Source: Keratinibaculum paraultunense
Lineage (GTDB): Bacteria; Bacillota; Clostridia; Tissierellales; Tepidimicrobiaceae
Direction: 5' to 3'
Assembly (NCBI RefSeq): GCF_016767175.1
Contig: NZ_CP068564.1
Span: 1,426,001-1,490,000, forward strand
Length of the DNA stretch: 64,000 nt
The translations under genes and the position numbers were made by a program. Positions 25,411 through 34,824 of this stretch are shown here, in pieces; position 1 is the first letter of the stretch, and each line of letters starts with the position of its first letter. The notes below the pieces were generated by a model that ran no database searches, was not told the origin of the DNA, and saw only the letters and a list, made by a program, of their open reading frames with translations.

Positions 25411-27039
25411 TTACTTCATTTGTTGGCTCACTTTTGTATCTTTTTTAAAAAGTATCTTATAACCCTCAACAGCTAATACTATAGCAAGTATAAATAACAA
25501 TATTGGAAGTACAACTAACACATAATTTGCAGCTATAAAATTATTCTTAATTAACAATACTAAAGCACTAAGAGTTACTACAAGCATGAATATCATAGGT
25601 ATGGTTATCATATTGAAACTTTTGTTGGATTTTTTTAACCATAATGCTACAGCCATCAATGCTAATGCAGATAATAATTGATTTGCAGATCCAAATATTG
25701 GCCAAATAACTGCATAACCACCAGATGCAAGTATAGAAGCTAAAACTACTATAATAAGAGTAGATACATACATATTAGTTAATGAAGATTGAGTTTCCTT
25801 TTCAGGGTCTTCAAAATATTCTTGGAAAATAAATCTTCCAAGTCTTGTAGCAGTATCAAGACTAGTTAATGCAAAAGCTGACACTGCTAAAGCAACAAAA
25901 GTCTTCCCAGTTTCAAAAGGAATTCCTAATTTAGACATGAACACACCTATACCATTAGAAAATACATTTACTGGACCATCTTTTAATAATTCCGATAATT
26001 CTCCTTGAGTTAAATAAGCAGCAGTAATTAAAGCAATAACTGCTAAAGCTCCTTCAATAAGCATACCACCATATCCTATTTTTTTTGAATCTTTTTCATT
26101 GTCAATTTGTTTAGATGTAGTTCCAGAAGCTACCAATGAGTGAAAACCTGATATGGCTCCACAAGCAACTGTAACAAATAACATTGGAAATAGATATTGT
26201 ACATTATTTCCATCAACTACCTTAAATGCTGTAATAGCATCTAACTTGATTTCTGGTCTGTATATTATTATTCCTAATACCGCTCCAATCATCATAGCAT
26301 ATAATAGAAATGAATTCAGATAATCTCTAGGCTGCAATAATATCCATACTGGTGCTGTAGATGCAATAAATATATAAATAGCTAATATGACTATCCAAGT
26401 GTTTACACTCAATTGAAGTGGAAACAAAGTTCCAAGCCATACACATACAAATAATAATATTACACCGACCACTGTCCCTACCTTTAAAGATACACCTTTT
26501 CTATATACTGCATACCCAAAACCAATAGCTAAAATCATAAATAATAACGATGAAGTTGCTGCCTCTGGTGTGGAAGCAAAAGTAGAAGCAACTATATTAG
26601 AAAATGCTGCAACTATTAATAATAAAGTAAGCCATGCAAATATGGAAAATAACTTCTTGCCTTTTTGACCCATAGTATCATTTATTACTTCTCCTATAGA
26701 TTTTCCTTTATGACGAATAGAAACAAATAAAGAACCAAAGTCATGAACTCCTCCAAAAAATATGCTTCCTATTACTATCCATAACAATACTGGAACCCAA
26801 CCAAATATAGCCGCTTGAATTGGTCCATTAATTGGTCCTGCTCCTGCTATAGATGAAAAATGATGCCCTAACAATACTGCAGAACTAGTCGGTACATAGT
26901 CTACTCCATCATTTATTTCATGAGCAGGAGTCTTCCTTGTAGAATCTACTCCCCATTTTTGAGCAAGCCATGAACCGTAGGTAGCATAAGCTATAATAAA
27001 TACCACAATACTACCTATTACCATTAACAATGAAGCCAT
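25411..27039 (-). CDS. cstA: CstA family transporter (carbon starvation / pyruvate-type permease)
   Basis: A 542-residue polytopic membrane protein with some 14-16 hydrophobic segments. CstA signatures include YGSWLAQKWGVD near the start, DYVPTSSAVLLGHHFSSIAGAGPINGP (hallmark, split around HHF), FGGVHDFGSLFVSIRHKGKS and SGFHSLVASGTTSKQ. Characterised relatives (BtsT, CstA) take up pyruvate or peptides. Length suits the shorter BtsT-like group. It is cotranscribed with a 164-residue unknown gene 25 bp upstream. The LytS/LytR-type regulators found with some relatives are absent here. Confidence 0.88.
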   Translation of the reverse strand: MASLLMVIGSIVVFIIAYATYGSWLAQKWGVDSTRKTPAHEINDGVDYVPTSSAVLLGHHFSSIAGAGPINGPIQAAIFGWVPVLLWIVIGSIFFGGVHDFGSLFVSIRHKGKSIGEVINDTMGQKGKKLFSIFAWLTLLLIVAAFSNIVASTFASTPEAATSSLLFMILAIGFGYAVYRKGVSLKVGTVVGVILLFVCVWLGTLFPLQLSVNTWIVILAIYIFIASTAPVWILLQPRDYLNSFLLYAMMIGAVLGIIIYRPEIKLDAITAFKVVDGNNVQYLFPMLFVTVACGAISGFHSLVASGTTSKQIDNEKDSKKIGYGGMLIEGALAVIALITAAYLTQGELSELLKDGPVNVFSNGIGVFMSKLGIPFETGKTFVALAVSAFALTSLDTATRLGRFIFQEYFEDPEKETQSSLTNMYVSTLIIVVLASILASGGYAVIWPIFGSANQLLSALALMAVALWLKKSNKSFNMITIPMIFMLVVTLSALVLLIKNNFIAANYVLVVLPILLFILAIVLAVEGYKILFKKDTKVSQQMK

Positions 27040-27064
27040 AATTTAAATCCCTCCTTTAAAATAA

Positions 27065-27559
27065 TTATAAACTATAAACCTCTTTAACCTCCTTCCCTTT
27101 TTTATTAGTCACTATATACTCATCATCAATAGCAACCAAAATTAATCTAATATCCACCCAACCTCTAAATCCAAATAAAAATCCCTTGTGATATTTAAAT
27201 TTCTTTACAGTATTTATAACATAATTACTTGGTTTGTTTTTTACTACTATTACCCCTGTGATAATACTAGACATATGTTCTTGGGTAGGATTTACCAATA
27301 TATCTATTGCTTTAACTAAAGTATTAATATATCTGTTAAAATCGTATTTATCTAAAGCATCAAATGTTTTTATAAGACAATATTCATTGTTTTCTAAAGC
27401 ATATACAACCATTTTTTTAGTCAAAACATATTTTTCTAATCTAAAATTATATTTAGCAAATAAATCAAATTTATAGTCATCTATATTATAATTATCTATA
27501 AGATCAAAATTCTTTTCAAATCTCTTTTTAATAATATTTAAATAAGCATCAAAATCCAT
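27065..27559 (-). CDS. Conserved hypothetical protein upstream of cstA
   Basis: A 164-residue soluble protein that I do not recognise. It is rich in Tyr, Asp and Lys and has no membrane segment or signal peptide. Two parts are visible: a helical N-terminal half (to about residue 90) and a C-terminal half with beta-like segments around SSIITGVIVVKNKPS and GFRGWVDIRLILVAIDDEYIV. GGAGGG ribosome site and ATG start. It lies 25 bp ahead of cstA with no terminator between, so it may regulate or assist that transporter; this is inference from position only. Confidence 0.7.
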   Translation of the reverse strand: MDFDAYLNIIKKRFEKNFDLIDNYNIDDYKFDLFAKYNFRLEKYVLTKKMVVYALENNEYCLIKTFDALDKYDFNRYINTLVKAIDILVNPTQEHMSSIITGVIVVKNKPSNYVINTVKKFKYHKGFLFGFRGWVDIRLILVAIDDEYIVTNKKGKEVKEVYSL

Positions 27560-27586
27560 TTTTCCCTCCTTTACCCCTTGTGTAAA

Positions 27587-27823
27587 TTATATAATAATTA
27601 ATTTATTTAAGAAAGGTCTAAAGAAGTTTTTATATTCACAAGTTTTTATAATAAATTTCCATTCCTGTTTTTTTAATATTTTCTTTGCTACATCTAAAAA
27701 TCTTAATTTTAGCTTTAGTTTTTCATTTAATTTAAAAACTTCTATTTTCTAAAAAACTTCCTCTACTATATTAATATTCTGAATTTTTTCTAACATGTAT
27801 ATTAATTTCAACCAATATCTCAA
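27587..27823 (-). pseudogene. Possible decayed small gene downstream of the lipoprotein
   Basis: Directly after the lipoprotein stop, and in the same frame, the minus strand reads 24 codons (beginning TTG-AGA, with ATG at 27796), a TAG at 27751-27749, then 53 further open codons to TAA at 27589-27587. The second part reads like protein (for example KLRFLDVAKKILKKQEWKF). In 27 percent-GC-like DNA, a Lys/Leu/Ile-rich open stretch can arise by chance, so this is tentative. If real, it is a small protein broken by one stop codon, or an eroded extension of the preceding gene. Confidence 0.3.
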
Positions 27824-29329
27824 TTAATCTTCTATAACTACTCCACCATTTTTTATAAATTCCTCTTCCCACATCTCTGGATATTTACCTATAGACCATT
27901 CATCCATTATTATCTTTTCTGTTGGTTTTAATTTAATTTTACCTATAGGCGTATGTCCTATATCTCCTTTATCTATTGGATAAATCATTATACTATTCCG
28001 CGTAACAATAATTATTATATCCTCCGCTGGCGATGTGAAAGCGTCTATAGCTTCTGGCACTTTAGACTTAATAGCATTCCATGGTATATGAAGTTCATCA
28101 TAATGAACTACTTCTTTTGAAGGCACAACTTTTATATTAAAGTTTTTATAACTATACATCCCATCTTGTACAAAATTAACCCTTCCTTTATATATCCAAT
28201 GACCATTCCTTCTAAATAATCCAAAATTTTCCTCATTAGGGCTAAAATCTATAGAACTATATCTATATTGACTATCTGAAGATAATATTGCCTTGTAACC
28301 TTCATCTAAAAGAGAAGCTTTACCTGCTTCTCCAGCTATATGAGATATCTTTACTGGACTATCTTCATTTAAGTTATCTATTAAATAAAACTCCAGTAGT
28401 CTTTCTCCTTTATTTAAATGATTTATTTTCTCTATTGAAATATAATCATTGCCCACATAAAGTATGTTTTTTAAACTATTATTTTCCCCTGTTTTCTCTT
28501 TCCCCTTGACTATCTTTCTCTTTTTCATTTCTCCATCTACAGTTTTCTTTAACGGATAAGCTAATATTTTATCATTATCTTTTTCTCTTTGAACTTCTAC
28601 CTTCCAAAAACCAGTTTTTCTAGGTAAAAATATATCTTTCATCTCATATATGCTAACTATTTCCTTATTATAACTTCTTATCAATATAGTTCTATAATTC
28701 CAATTTTCTATATTCCCATTTTGATCTTCTAAATTAAGACTCTTAAGGCCTATTAGTATAGAAGAATTTACAATTTGACTATCAGCCAAACTTGAACTTT
28801 TAAACATAGCCTTTTCTTTATAAAAATACTCTGCTACATCTTCATCACTTATCTTTTGAGAAACTAATCTTAAATAAAAAAATACTCCATCTATATTCAC
28901 AATGATTTTATCATCAGACTCTTTTATAAATTCATAGAAAAATTGATCTTCACTTGTAATGGATATAATTTGAATTTTGTCTTTTTCTATACCTAAAAAG
29001 TCTGGGTTAGTTTTATAATGATATAATATATAATCCCAAGTATTAATATTTTTTGTTTTGAAAATTGGATCTTTACAGCAATCATCTCCCAAAACAACCA
29101 AATCCTCATGAAATAAAGCATCTTTTCCCATATAATATTTAACTATTTCTTCAACCTCTTCTTCTTCCACAGTAACTTTATAATCTTCTATTACCCATTT
29201 CCCATAAATAGGTAAAGATTCATTTTTAGGTGCCATTATAGTGTCTCCGATTTCAATATTTCCAGCACTACAAGATGTAATGAATAAAATAATAGTTATT
29301 AATATAATTATAAGTAAATATTTTTTCAT
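27824..29329 (-). CDS. Putative lipoprotein of a two-component operon
   Basis: A 501-residue protein with an N-terminal hydrophobic segment ending in the lipobox ITSC (Cys20), so it is predicted to be anchored outside the membrane. The rest is a large extracellular part without a domain I recognise; a stretch near the C-terminus (RNSIMIYPIDKGDIGHTPIG) has beta-propeller-like wording, which is only an impression. It follows the histidine kinase by 1 bp, so it is likely cotranscribed and could act as its sensor partner or as an output of the system. Confidence 0.7.
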   Translation of the reverse strand: MKKYLLIIILITIILFITSCSAGNIEIGDTIMAPKNESLPIYGKWVIEDYKVTVEEEEVEEIVKYYMGKDALFHEDLVVLGDDCCKDPIFKTKNINTWDYILYHYKTNPDFLGIEKDKIQIISITSEDQFFYEFIKESDDKIIVNIDGVFFYLRLVSQKISDEDVAEYFYKEKAMFKSSSLADSQIVNSSILIGLKSLNLEDQNGNIENWNYRTILIRSYNKEIVSIYEMKDIFLPRKTGFWKVEVQREKDNDKILAYPLKKTVDGEMKKRKIVKGKEKTGENNSLKNILYVGNDYISIEKINHLNKGERLLEFYLIDNLNEDSPVKISHIAGEAGKASLLDEGYKAILSSDSQYRYSSIDFSPNEENFGLFRRNGHWIYKGRVNFVQDGMYSYKNFNIKVVPSKEVVHYDELHIPWNAIKSKVPEAIDAFTSPAEDIIIIVTRNSIMIYPIDKGDIGHTPIGKIKLKPTEKIIMDEWSIGKYPEMWEEEFIKNGGVVIED

Positions 29330-29330
29330 G

Positions 29331-30728
29331 TTAGCTTCTCCCTTCTATTGGAAGAAATACTGAAATAGTTGTACCTTTTTCCAATTTACTTTCTACATTA
29401 ATAGTCCCTCCATGGAGAATTACTATTTCCTCACATATTGAAAGACCTAATCCACTATGAGATTTACTATTTTTTCCCTTATAAAACTTTTCCATAATAT
29501 ATGGGAGTTCCTCCTTCGAAATCCCACAACCATTATCTATTACTTGAATTAATATATTATCTCTTTTATTTTCCACTTTTAAATCTACCTGTCCACCAGC
29601 AGGAGTAAATTTAAAAGCATTATCCAATAAATTTATTAGCAACTGTTTAATTCTATTTTCATCAGCTATTATAATTGGTAAATCTTTATAATGAACATTA
29701 AATAATATATCCTTCTCTTTAGCTCTAGGGAGAAATTGTTTTGCAATTTGTTTTATAAGATTTGATAACTGAATCTCTTTTTTCTCTAAAGTTATTCTAC
29801 CAGATACAAATCTAGAAAAATCCAATAATTCTTCAACCATATTTGATAATCGATCACTTTCTTTCTCTATTATATCTAATCCATCCTCAAGTAATTCTTT
29901 GTCGTTCACTTCTGCTCCTTTAAGGGTAATAGCCCAACCCTTTATAGAAGTTAAAGGAGTTCTTAATTCATGAGATATTGAGGATATAAAATCATTCTTC
30001 AATTGTTCTTTTTTTATTAGTTCCTCTGCCATATAATTTAAAGTATCAGAAAGCTTTCCTATTTCATCATCAAATTTCTTCTCAGACCTTATATCTAATT
30101 GACCATTAGCCATCTTTTGAGCCACATCTGTTACTTCTTTTAGCGGTTTTACTATAGTATCAGCTAAAAAAAGACTAACTACACCAGATATTAATATTAC
30201 CATACCTCCTACCGCTAACAATACCATAGCAATATTTCTTATTATTCTATTTGTTTCTTTTAAGGAAGATATAAATCGCAGTATACCTATCATTTTACCT
30301 TCTACCTTTAAAGGATAAGATATCGCTATTACTGGATGAGATGAATAATCTACATTGCCTATCCAAGTACCTTTTTTACCTTCAAATGCTTTTACTACAT
30401 CACTAGTATTTATTGTAGAATCTAAATCAGATGCACCTATGGAATCCATAAGAACTTTCCCTTCTAAATCTAATATTTGAACTTGAGCTGTAGTTTGATG
30501 CCAAAATACATCTACATCATCTATTATAATATCTTCCAAATTAGTTGTAGAAAAATATTTTGAATAAAAATCAGAGGAAAACATTATTTGATTTGAAAGT
30601 ATTTCTTCAACGCTTTTATAATAATACTGCTTAACAGCATTTACTAAAAAAATTTCTAATATCAATACGGTAATCAATATAACCAACATAAAATTTCCTA
30701 CTAATCTTTGTTTTATACTAGCTTTCAT
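29331..30728 (-). CDS. Sensor histidine kinase (PhoR/ResE-like)
   Basis: A 465-residue membrane kinase. A first membrane helix (about 10-32), an extracellular sensor region (33-163) with PDC/sCache-like wording, and a second helix (164-190) are followed by a HAMP domain (191-243). The phospho-accepting H253 is in SSISHELRTPLTSIKGW. The ATPase part has N, G1 and G2 boxes (NLLDNAFKF, IQVIDNGCGIS, HSGLGLSI). Its start lies 20 bp after the response regulator stop. The stimulus is unknown; the adjacent lipoprotein suggests a cell-envelope signal. Confidence 0.9.
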   Translation of the reverse strand: MKASIKQRLVGNFMLVILITVLILEIFLVNAVKQYYYKSVEEILSNQIMFSSDFYSKYFSTTNLEDIIIDDVDVFWHQTTAQVQILDLEGKVLMDSIGASDLDSTINTSDVVKAFEGKKGTWIGNVDYSSHPVIAISYPLKVEGKMIGILRFISSLKETNRIIRNIAMVLLAVGGMVILISGVVSLFLADTIVKPLKEVTDVAQKMANGQLDIRSEKKFDDEIGKLSDTLNYMAEELIKKEQLKNDFISSISHELRTPLTSIKGWAITLKGAEVNDKELLEDGLDIIEKESDRLSNMVEELLDFSRFVSGRITLEKKEIQLSNLIKQIAKQFLPRAKEKDILFNVHYKDLPIIIADENRIKQLLINLLDNAFKFTPAGGQVDLKVENKRDNILIQVIDNGCGISKEELPYIMEKFYKGKNSKSHSGLGLSICEEIVILHGGTINVESKLEKGTTISVFLPIEGRS

Positions 30729-30747
30729 AATTTCCTCCTACTATTTA

Positions 30748-31440
30748 CTATTCTCTCCACCTATAGCCTACTCCCCAAATAGTTTCAATATAATAAGGAT
30801 TACTAGGATCTTCTTCTATCTTAGAACGCAATCTTCTAATATTAACATCAACAATTTTTGAATCTCCAACAAAATCATAACCCCATACTAAATTTAGTAT
30901 TTCATCCCTATTAAAAGCCTTTCCTGGATTTTTCATAAACAATTTTATAATGGAATACTCTGTAGGAGTCAACTCTATTTCTTCTTTTCCCCGATAAAAC
31001 CTTCTTGAATAAGTATCAATTTTAAAAGGTGGATAAGCTATTATATTAGATTCATCTAAAGTATTTATTTCCATTCTTCTAATTATAGATTTAATTCTTA
31101 ATACTAATTCCATGGGATTAAAGGGCTTTATCATATAGTCATCAGTTCCATATTCAAGTCCCATAATTTTATCTATATCTTGTGATTTAGCTGTTAACAT
31201 TATTATACCTATTTCAGGAAATTCTTCTCTAAGTATTTTACACACTTCAAATCCATCAATTCCTGGCAACATAATATCTAATACTACCACATCTATAGAT
31301 TCAGTTCTAGTAATGTCAATTCCCTCTTCACCTGTTCCTGCCTCTACTACCGTAAAACCATTTCGTTCTAAATTTATTTTAATAAATTTTCGAATATTTT
31401 TTTCATCCTCTATTATGAGTACTTTATTACTTGATGCCAT
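30748..31440 (-). CDS. OmpR/PhoB-family response regulator
   Basis: I place the start at ATG 31440 (MASSNK), behind TGGAGGT; an upstream in-frame TTG at 31455 would overlap the ribosome site. The protein is 230 residues. The receiver domain has the acidic pair in IIEDEKN, phospho-acceptor D55 in VVVLDIMLPG, and K in DDYMIKPF. The winged-helix DNA-binding domain contains IELTPTEYSIIKLF and VDVNIRRLRSKIEEDP. It is the first gene of the regulator-kinase-lipoprotein operon. Confidence 0.92.
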   Translation of the reverse strand: MASSNKVLIIEDEKNIRKFIKINLERNGFTVVEAGTGEEGIDITRTESIDVVVLDIMLPGIDGFEVCKILREEFPEIGIIMLTAKSQDIDKIMGLEYGTDDYMIKPFNPMELVLRIKSIIRRMEINTLDESNIIAYPPFKIDTYSRRFYRGKEEIELTPTEYSIIKLFMKNPGKAFNRDEILNLVWGYDFVGDSKIVDVNIRRLRSKIEEDPSNPYYIETIWGVGYRWRE

Positions 31441-31501
31441 ATTATGTACCTCCAATTAATGTATTTATTAATAAAACAATTGCTGAATGATTTAACAGCA
31501 A

Positions 31502-32353
31502 TTATTTTATTACATTAAATTCATACCCATTTTGTTGTAAATACTCAATTATATCTGGCAAAATTTCTACTGTAGTCTTTTTTGACTCCATATCATGCAT
31601 TAGGATTATTAATTTTTTCTTACCTTTAGAAGTATTTTTAAATCTTTGAAATAATTTGTTCTTTGAAATATTATGCCCTTCTGCATCACCATTTAATGCA
31701 TTCCAGTCATAATACATATACCCATTATCTATTGCTACTTTTCTAAAAGGTGCTTTCTTTTCTCCAAAGGAACCTCCAGGAAATCTTATAATATTAGTTT
31801 CAAAATCTTCTCCTAATATTTCCTTCAATACCCTTTCAGTGCTCCTTATTTCATTTAAAAAACTAGTAGTATTTTTATATACTTTTTTATATTTATGGGA
31901 ATAGCTATGATTCCCTAATGCATGTCCTTCTTTATATATTCTATTTATTATATCTGGATTTTTTTCTGCTAAATTACCTATTACAAAAAAAGTTGCTTTT
32001 ATGTTATACTCTTTTAATATGTCCAATATTTCAAGGGTATTTTTCGAAGGTCCATCATCAAAGGTTAAATATGCTATTTTTTTATTTGATTTAATTTCTT
32101 TTTGTTGTTTTAACTCTTCTGCTTCAATCAATTTCTTTTCATGTTGCAAAGCCAAATTAATTGCTGATTTTTCTGACATTAATGCTATACTTTCCTTTAA
32201 AACCTCAGCTTTTGCAGTATTTGACGGAACATCTTGATAAAACCCAATAAAAACTCTAATAACTAACAATATAAGCACCATTAAAAAAGTAATTAAAAAT
32301 TTCTTTCTTCGTATTCTATTTTTTTTAACTTCTAATCTTTGTGACCTAGTCAT
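31502..32353 (-). CDS. Membrane-anchored polysaccharide deacetylase (NodB domain)
   Basis: A 283-residue protein with a cytoplasmic basic N-terminus, one membrane helix (about 19-39), a helical linker and a NodB deacetylase domain outside the cell. Motif 1 is TFDDGPS (D99, D100), motif 2 is GNHSYSH (H149, H153) and motif 3 is RFPGGSFG. All metal and catalytic positions are present. The likely substrate is peptidoglycan N-acetylglucosamine (PgdA-like) or another surface glycan. It lies just upstream of the two-component operon with a separate 5' region. Confidence 0.88.
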   Translation of the reverse strand: MTRSQRLEVKKNRIRRKKFLITFLMVLILLVIRVFIGFYQDVPSNTAKAEVLKESIALMSEKSAINLALQHEKKLIEAEELKQQKEIKSNKKIAYLTFDDGPSKNTLEILDILKEYNIKATFFVIGNLAEKNPDIINRIYKEGHALGNHSYSHKYKKVYKNTTSFLNEIRSTERVLKEILGEDFETNIIRFPGGSFGEKKAPFRKVAIDNGYMYYDWNALNGDAEGHNISKNKLFQRFKNTSKGKKKLIILMHDMESKKTTVEILPDIIEYLQQNGYEFNVIK

Positions 32354-32483
32354 AAAATGTCACCCTTTGTCTTAGATCATCTTCTTTTCTATTATTTTGT
32401 CTATATACCCTATATACAGGATACTATAGAATCAAAAAAAATTCACTACAAACTTATTAATAAATTATTACAAATTTATTACA

Positions 32484-32516
32484 AAACCTCCCTATGCGTT
32501 ACGCATAGGGAGGTTT
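32484..32516. terminator. Terminator after the ABC exporter
   Basis: A near-perfect 33-base palindrome has 16-bp arms AAACCTCCCTATGCGT (32484-32499) and ACGCATAGGGAGGTTT (32501-32516) around one unpaired base. It lies 12 bp downstream of the exporter stop on the minus strand. T-rich DNA follows on both sides, so it may act in both directions. Confidence 0.75.
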
Positions 32517-32528
32517 ATTTAATGTTTC

Positions 32529-34256
32529 TTATGATGCTAATTCTTTAAATTGAGATCTATATAATTTTGCATATATATAATTTTGTTTTAATAATTCCTC
32601 ATGACTTCCTCTTTCTTCTATACCTTCATTGGTTAATACCAATATTTCATCTGCATTTTTTATAGTTGATAATCTATGGGCTATTATCAAAGTTGTTCTT
32701 CCCTTTGCTAATTCCTCAAGAGATTGTTGTATCAACACTTCTGTTGCAGTATCTAATGCAGAAGTTGCTTCATCTAATATTAATATTGGAGGATCCTTTA
32801 GGAATAATCTTGCTATAGATATACGTTGCTTTTGTCCACCAGAAAGTTTAACACCCTTTTCTCCTATATATGTGTCATACCCATCAGGTAAACTCATTAT
32901 AAAATCATGTATTCTAGCCTTTTTTGCAGCTTCAATTATATCCTCTTCTGATTTTGTAGGATCACCATAAGATATATTATCCCTTATAGTACCAGTGAAT
33001 AAAAACACATCCTGTTGAACTATACCTATGTTTTGTCTTAGAGATTTAAGTTTAATATCCTTAATATTGTATCCATCTATAAATATATCTCCTTCATTTG
33101 TATCATAAAATCTAGGAATTAAATGGCATAATGTAGTTTTTCCTGAACCAGATGGTCCTACAATTGCTACAGTTTTACCAGCTTCAATGTCTAAATTTAT
33201 ATTAGACAATACTTTATCTTCACCATCATTATAACTAAAAGAAACATTTTTAAATTGAATATGTCCTTCTACATCCTCTAATTCTATTGCATCTTCTTTA
33301 TCTACTATATCTGACTTAATATTCATAATCTCCATAAATCTTTCAAATCCAGTCATACCATCTTGATATTGTTGCATGAAAGCTGCTAATCTTCTAATTG
33401 GTTGCATAAATAAATTTACATATAATGTATAAGCTATTAAATCTCCTAAATTTATAAAATTTCTATATACAAAGTATCCTCCTAAACTTATTACTATTAA
33501 ATTTAAAATATTGGTCATTATACCTATACCTGCAGAAAATTCTGCCATAGCTTTATAGGACTGTTTTCTTGCATCTCTAAACAATTCATTTCCTTTGTTA
33601 AACTTTTCTATCTCATAATCCTCATTCGTAAAAGATTTTGCTACTCTAATCCCAGATATGCTATTTTCCAATTGAGCATTTACATCAGCTATTTTCCTTC
33701 TAACTTCACGGAAAGATTCCTCCATCTTCTTCCTCTTTGTAATAGCAAACCATATCATAATTGGTACAAAGGAAAATATAATTAAAGTAAGTTTCCATTC
33801 TATTCTAATAAGTAATATAAATGAACCAACAAACATTACTAATGAAATAAACAAATCTTCTGGACCATGATGAGCTAACTCAGTAATATCCCTTAAATCA
33901 TTTACTAATCTAGACATTATATGCCCTGTTTGAGTATTATCGTAATAACTAAAGGGCAATGTTTGTAAATGAGAAAACAAATCTTTTCGCATATCATGTT
34001 CAATATATACTCCTAATACATGTCCCCAATAAGACACTATATACTCACTAATATATCTTAATATAAATAAAAACATCATAATTATAGTCCATTTGATTAG
34101 TAAATCTATTCTTCCCTGGGGAATTATTTCATTGACTATATTTCTAGAAAACATTGGAAATATTAAATCAAATATGGATATTAAAAAAGCAAAAAACATA
34201 TCAATAAAAAATAATTTTTTATGGGGCTTATAATAAGATATAAATTCCTTAAGCAT
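32529..34256 (-). CDS. ABC exporter, fused permease and ATPase (MsbA/MdlB-like)
   Basis: A 575-residue half-transporter with six predicted membrane helices in residues 1-310 and an ATPase domain in 330-570. Walker A is GPSGSGKTT, the signature is LSGGQKQRIS, Walker B is PILILDEATSALD and the H-loop is in IIAHRLS. It works as a dimer to export lipids, peptides or drugs. It starts 2 bp after a MarR-type regulator, a common arrangement for drug-responsive efflux pumps. There is no second half-transporter beside it, so it is probably a homodimer. Confidence 0.9.
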   Translation of the reverse strand: MLKEFISYYKPHKKLFFIDMFFAFLISIFDLIFPMFSRNIVNEIIPQGRIDLLIKWTIIMMFLFILRYISEYIVSYWGHVLGVYIEHDMRKDLFSHLQTLPFSYYDNTQTGHIMSRLVNDLRDITELAHHGPEDLFISLVMFVGSFILLIRIEWKLTLIIFSFVPIMIWFAITKRKKMEESFREVRRKIADVNAQLENSISGIRVAKSFTNEDYEIEKFNKGNELFRDARKQSYKAMAEFSAGIGIMTNILNLIVISLGGYFVYRNFINLGDLIAYTLYVNLFMQPIRRLAAFMQQYQDGMTGFERFMEIMNIKSDIVDKEDAIELEDVEGHIQFKNVSFSYNDGEDKVLSNINLDIEAGKTVAIVGPSGSGKTTLCHLIPRFYDTNEGDIFIDGYNIKDIKLKSLRQNIGIVQQDVFLFTGTIRDNISYGDPTKSEEDIIEAAKKARIHDFIMSLPDGYDTYIGEKGVKLSGGQKQRISIARLFLKDPPILILDEATSALDTATEVLIQQSLEELAKGRTTLIIAHRLSTIKNADEILVLTNEGIEERGSHEELLKQNYIYAKLYRSQFKELAS

Positions 34257-34258
34257 AC

Positions 34259-34702
34259 CTATCCCTCCTTTGTTAAAATATCATGTAATTTAGACAAGTT
34301 ATTAAGTAATTCATTTACATCTTCCTCTCTCATTTTTTCCAATGCCTTATATACTACTCTATTACTTCTTTCCTGTTTAATTGTATTAACTAAATCCTTA
34401 CCTTTTCTAGTAATACAAACACGAGTAATTCTTCTATCTTCTGTATCAACACATTTTTCTACTAATCCTTTTTCTTCTAAACGAGAAACTTTTTCTGATA
34501 TGGTATTTTGAGCTCTATTAAATTTATTAGATATATCTTTAATAGTAGGTGCTCTTTCTAATTTGTTTAAATAAATTAATAGATGATGTTGATCATAGGT
34601 TAGCCCATATTCTTGAGCTATCTCATGACCTTTTTCATGGATTATTTTATTACATTTTCTAATATAGTAAGAAATAAAATCAGATTTTTGTTGTAATTCC
34701 AT
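34259..34702 (-). CDS. MarR-family transcriptional regulator
   Basis: A 147-residue winged-helix regulator. The DNA-binding region comprises APTIKDISNKFNRAQNTISEK and the wing in KCVDTEDRRITRVCITRKGK, the characteristic D-x-R-D/R wing of MarR proteins. GGAGGTTAT ribosome site, ATG start. It is translated just ahead of the ABC exporter, and an inverted repeat over its promoter region suggests autorepression. A ligand cannot be named from sequence. Confidence 0.88.
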   Translation of the reverse strand: MELQQKSDFISYYIRKCNKIIHEKGHEIAQEYGLTYDQHHLLIYLNKLERAPTIKDISNKFNRAQNTISEKVSRLEEKGLVEKCVDTEDRRITRVCITRKGKDLVNTIKQERSNRVVYKALEKMREEDVNELLNNLSKLHDILTKEG

Positions 34703-34721
34703 ATAATAACCTCCAGAAATT

Positions 34722-34752
34722 TCGTATAACTAAAATATCGTCATACGATATT
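34722..34752. promoter_or_regulatory. Probable MarR operator
   Basis: An inverted repeat AATATCGT-CAT-ACGATATT spans 34734-34752, and a further half-site TCGTAT at 34722-34727 is inverted relative to ATACGA at 34743-34748. It lies 20-50 bp upstream of the marR start codon, where a repressor would cover the promoter. Confidence 0.6.
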
Positions 34753-34792
34753 ATATCATTTAACATTTATTTTTTCAAATATAATATATAAT

Positions 34793-34824
34793 AAAAAAGG
34801 CAAAACCCTAATTAACAGGTTTTG
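34793..34824 (-). terminator. Terminator overlapping the stop of the AlkP-like membrane protein gene
   Basis: On the minus strand CAAAACC (34824-34818) pairs with GGTTTTG (34807-34801), with the TAG stop of the gene in the loop, followed by a T-run at 34798-34793. This is a compact intrinsic terminator. Confidence 0.7.
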
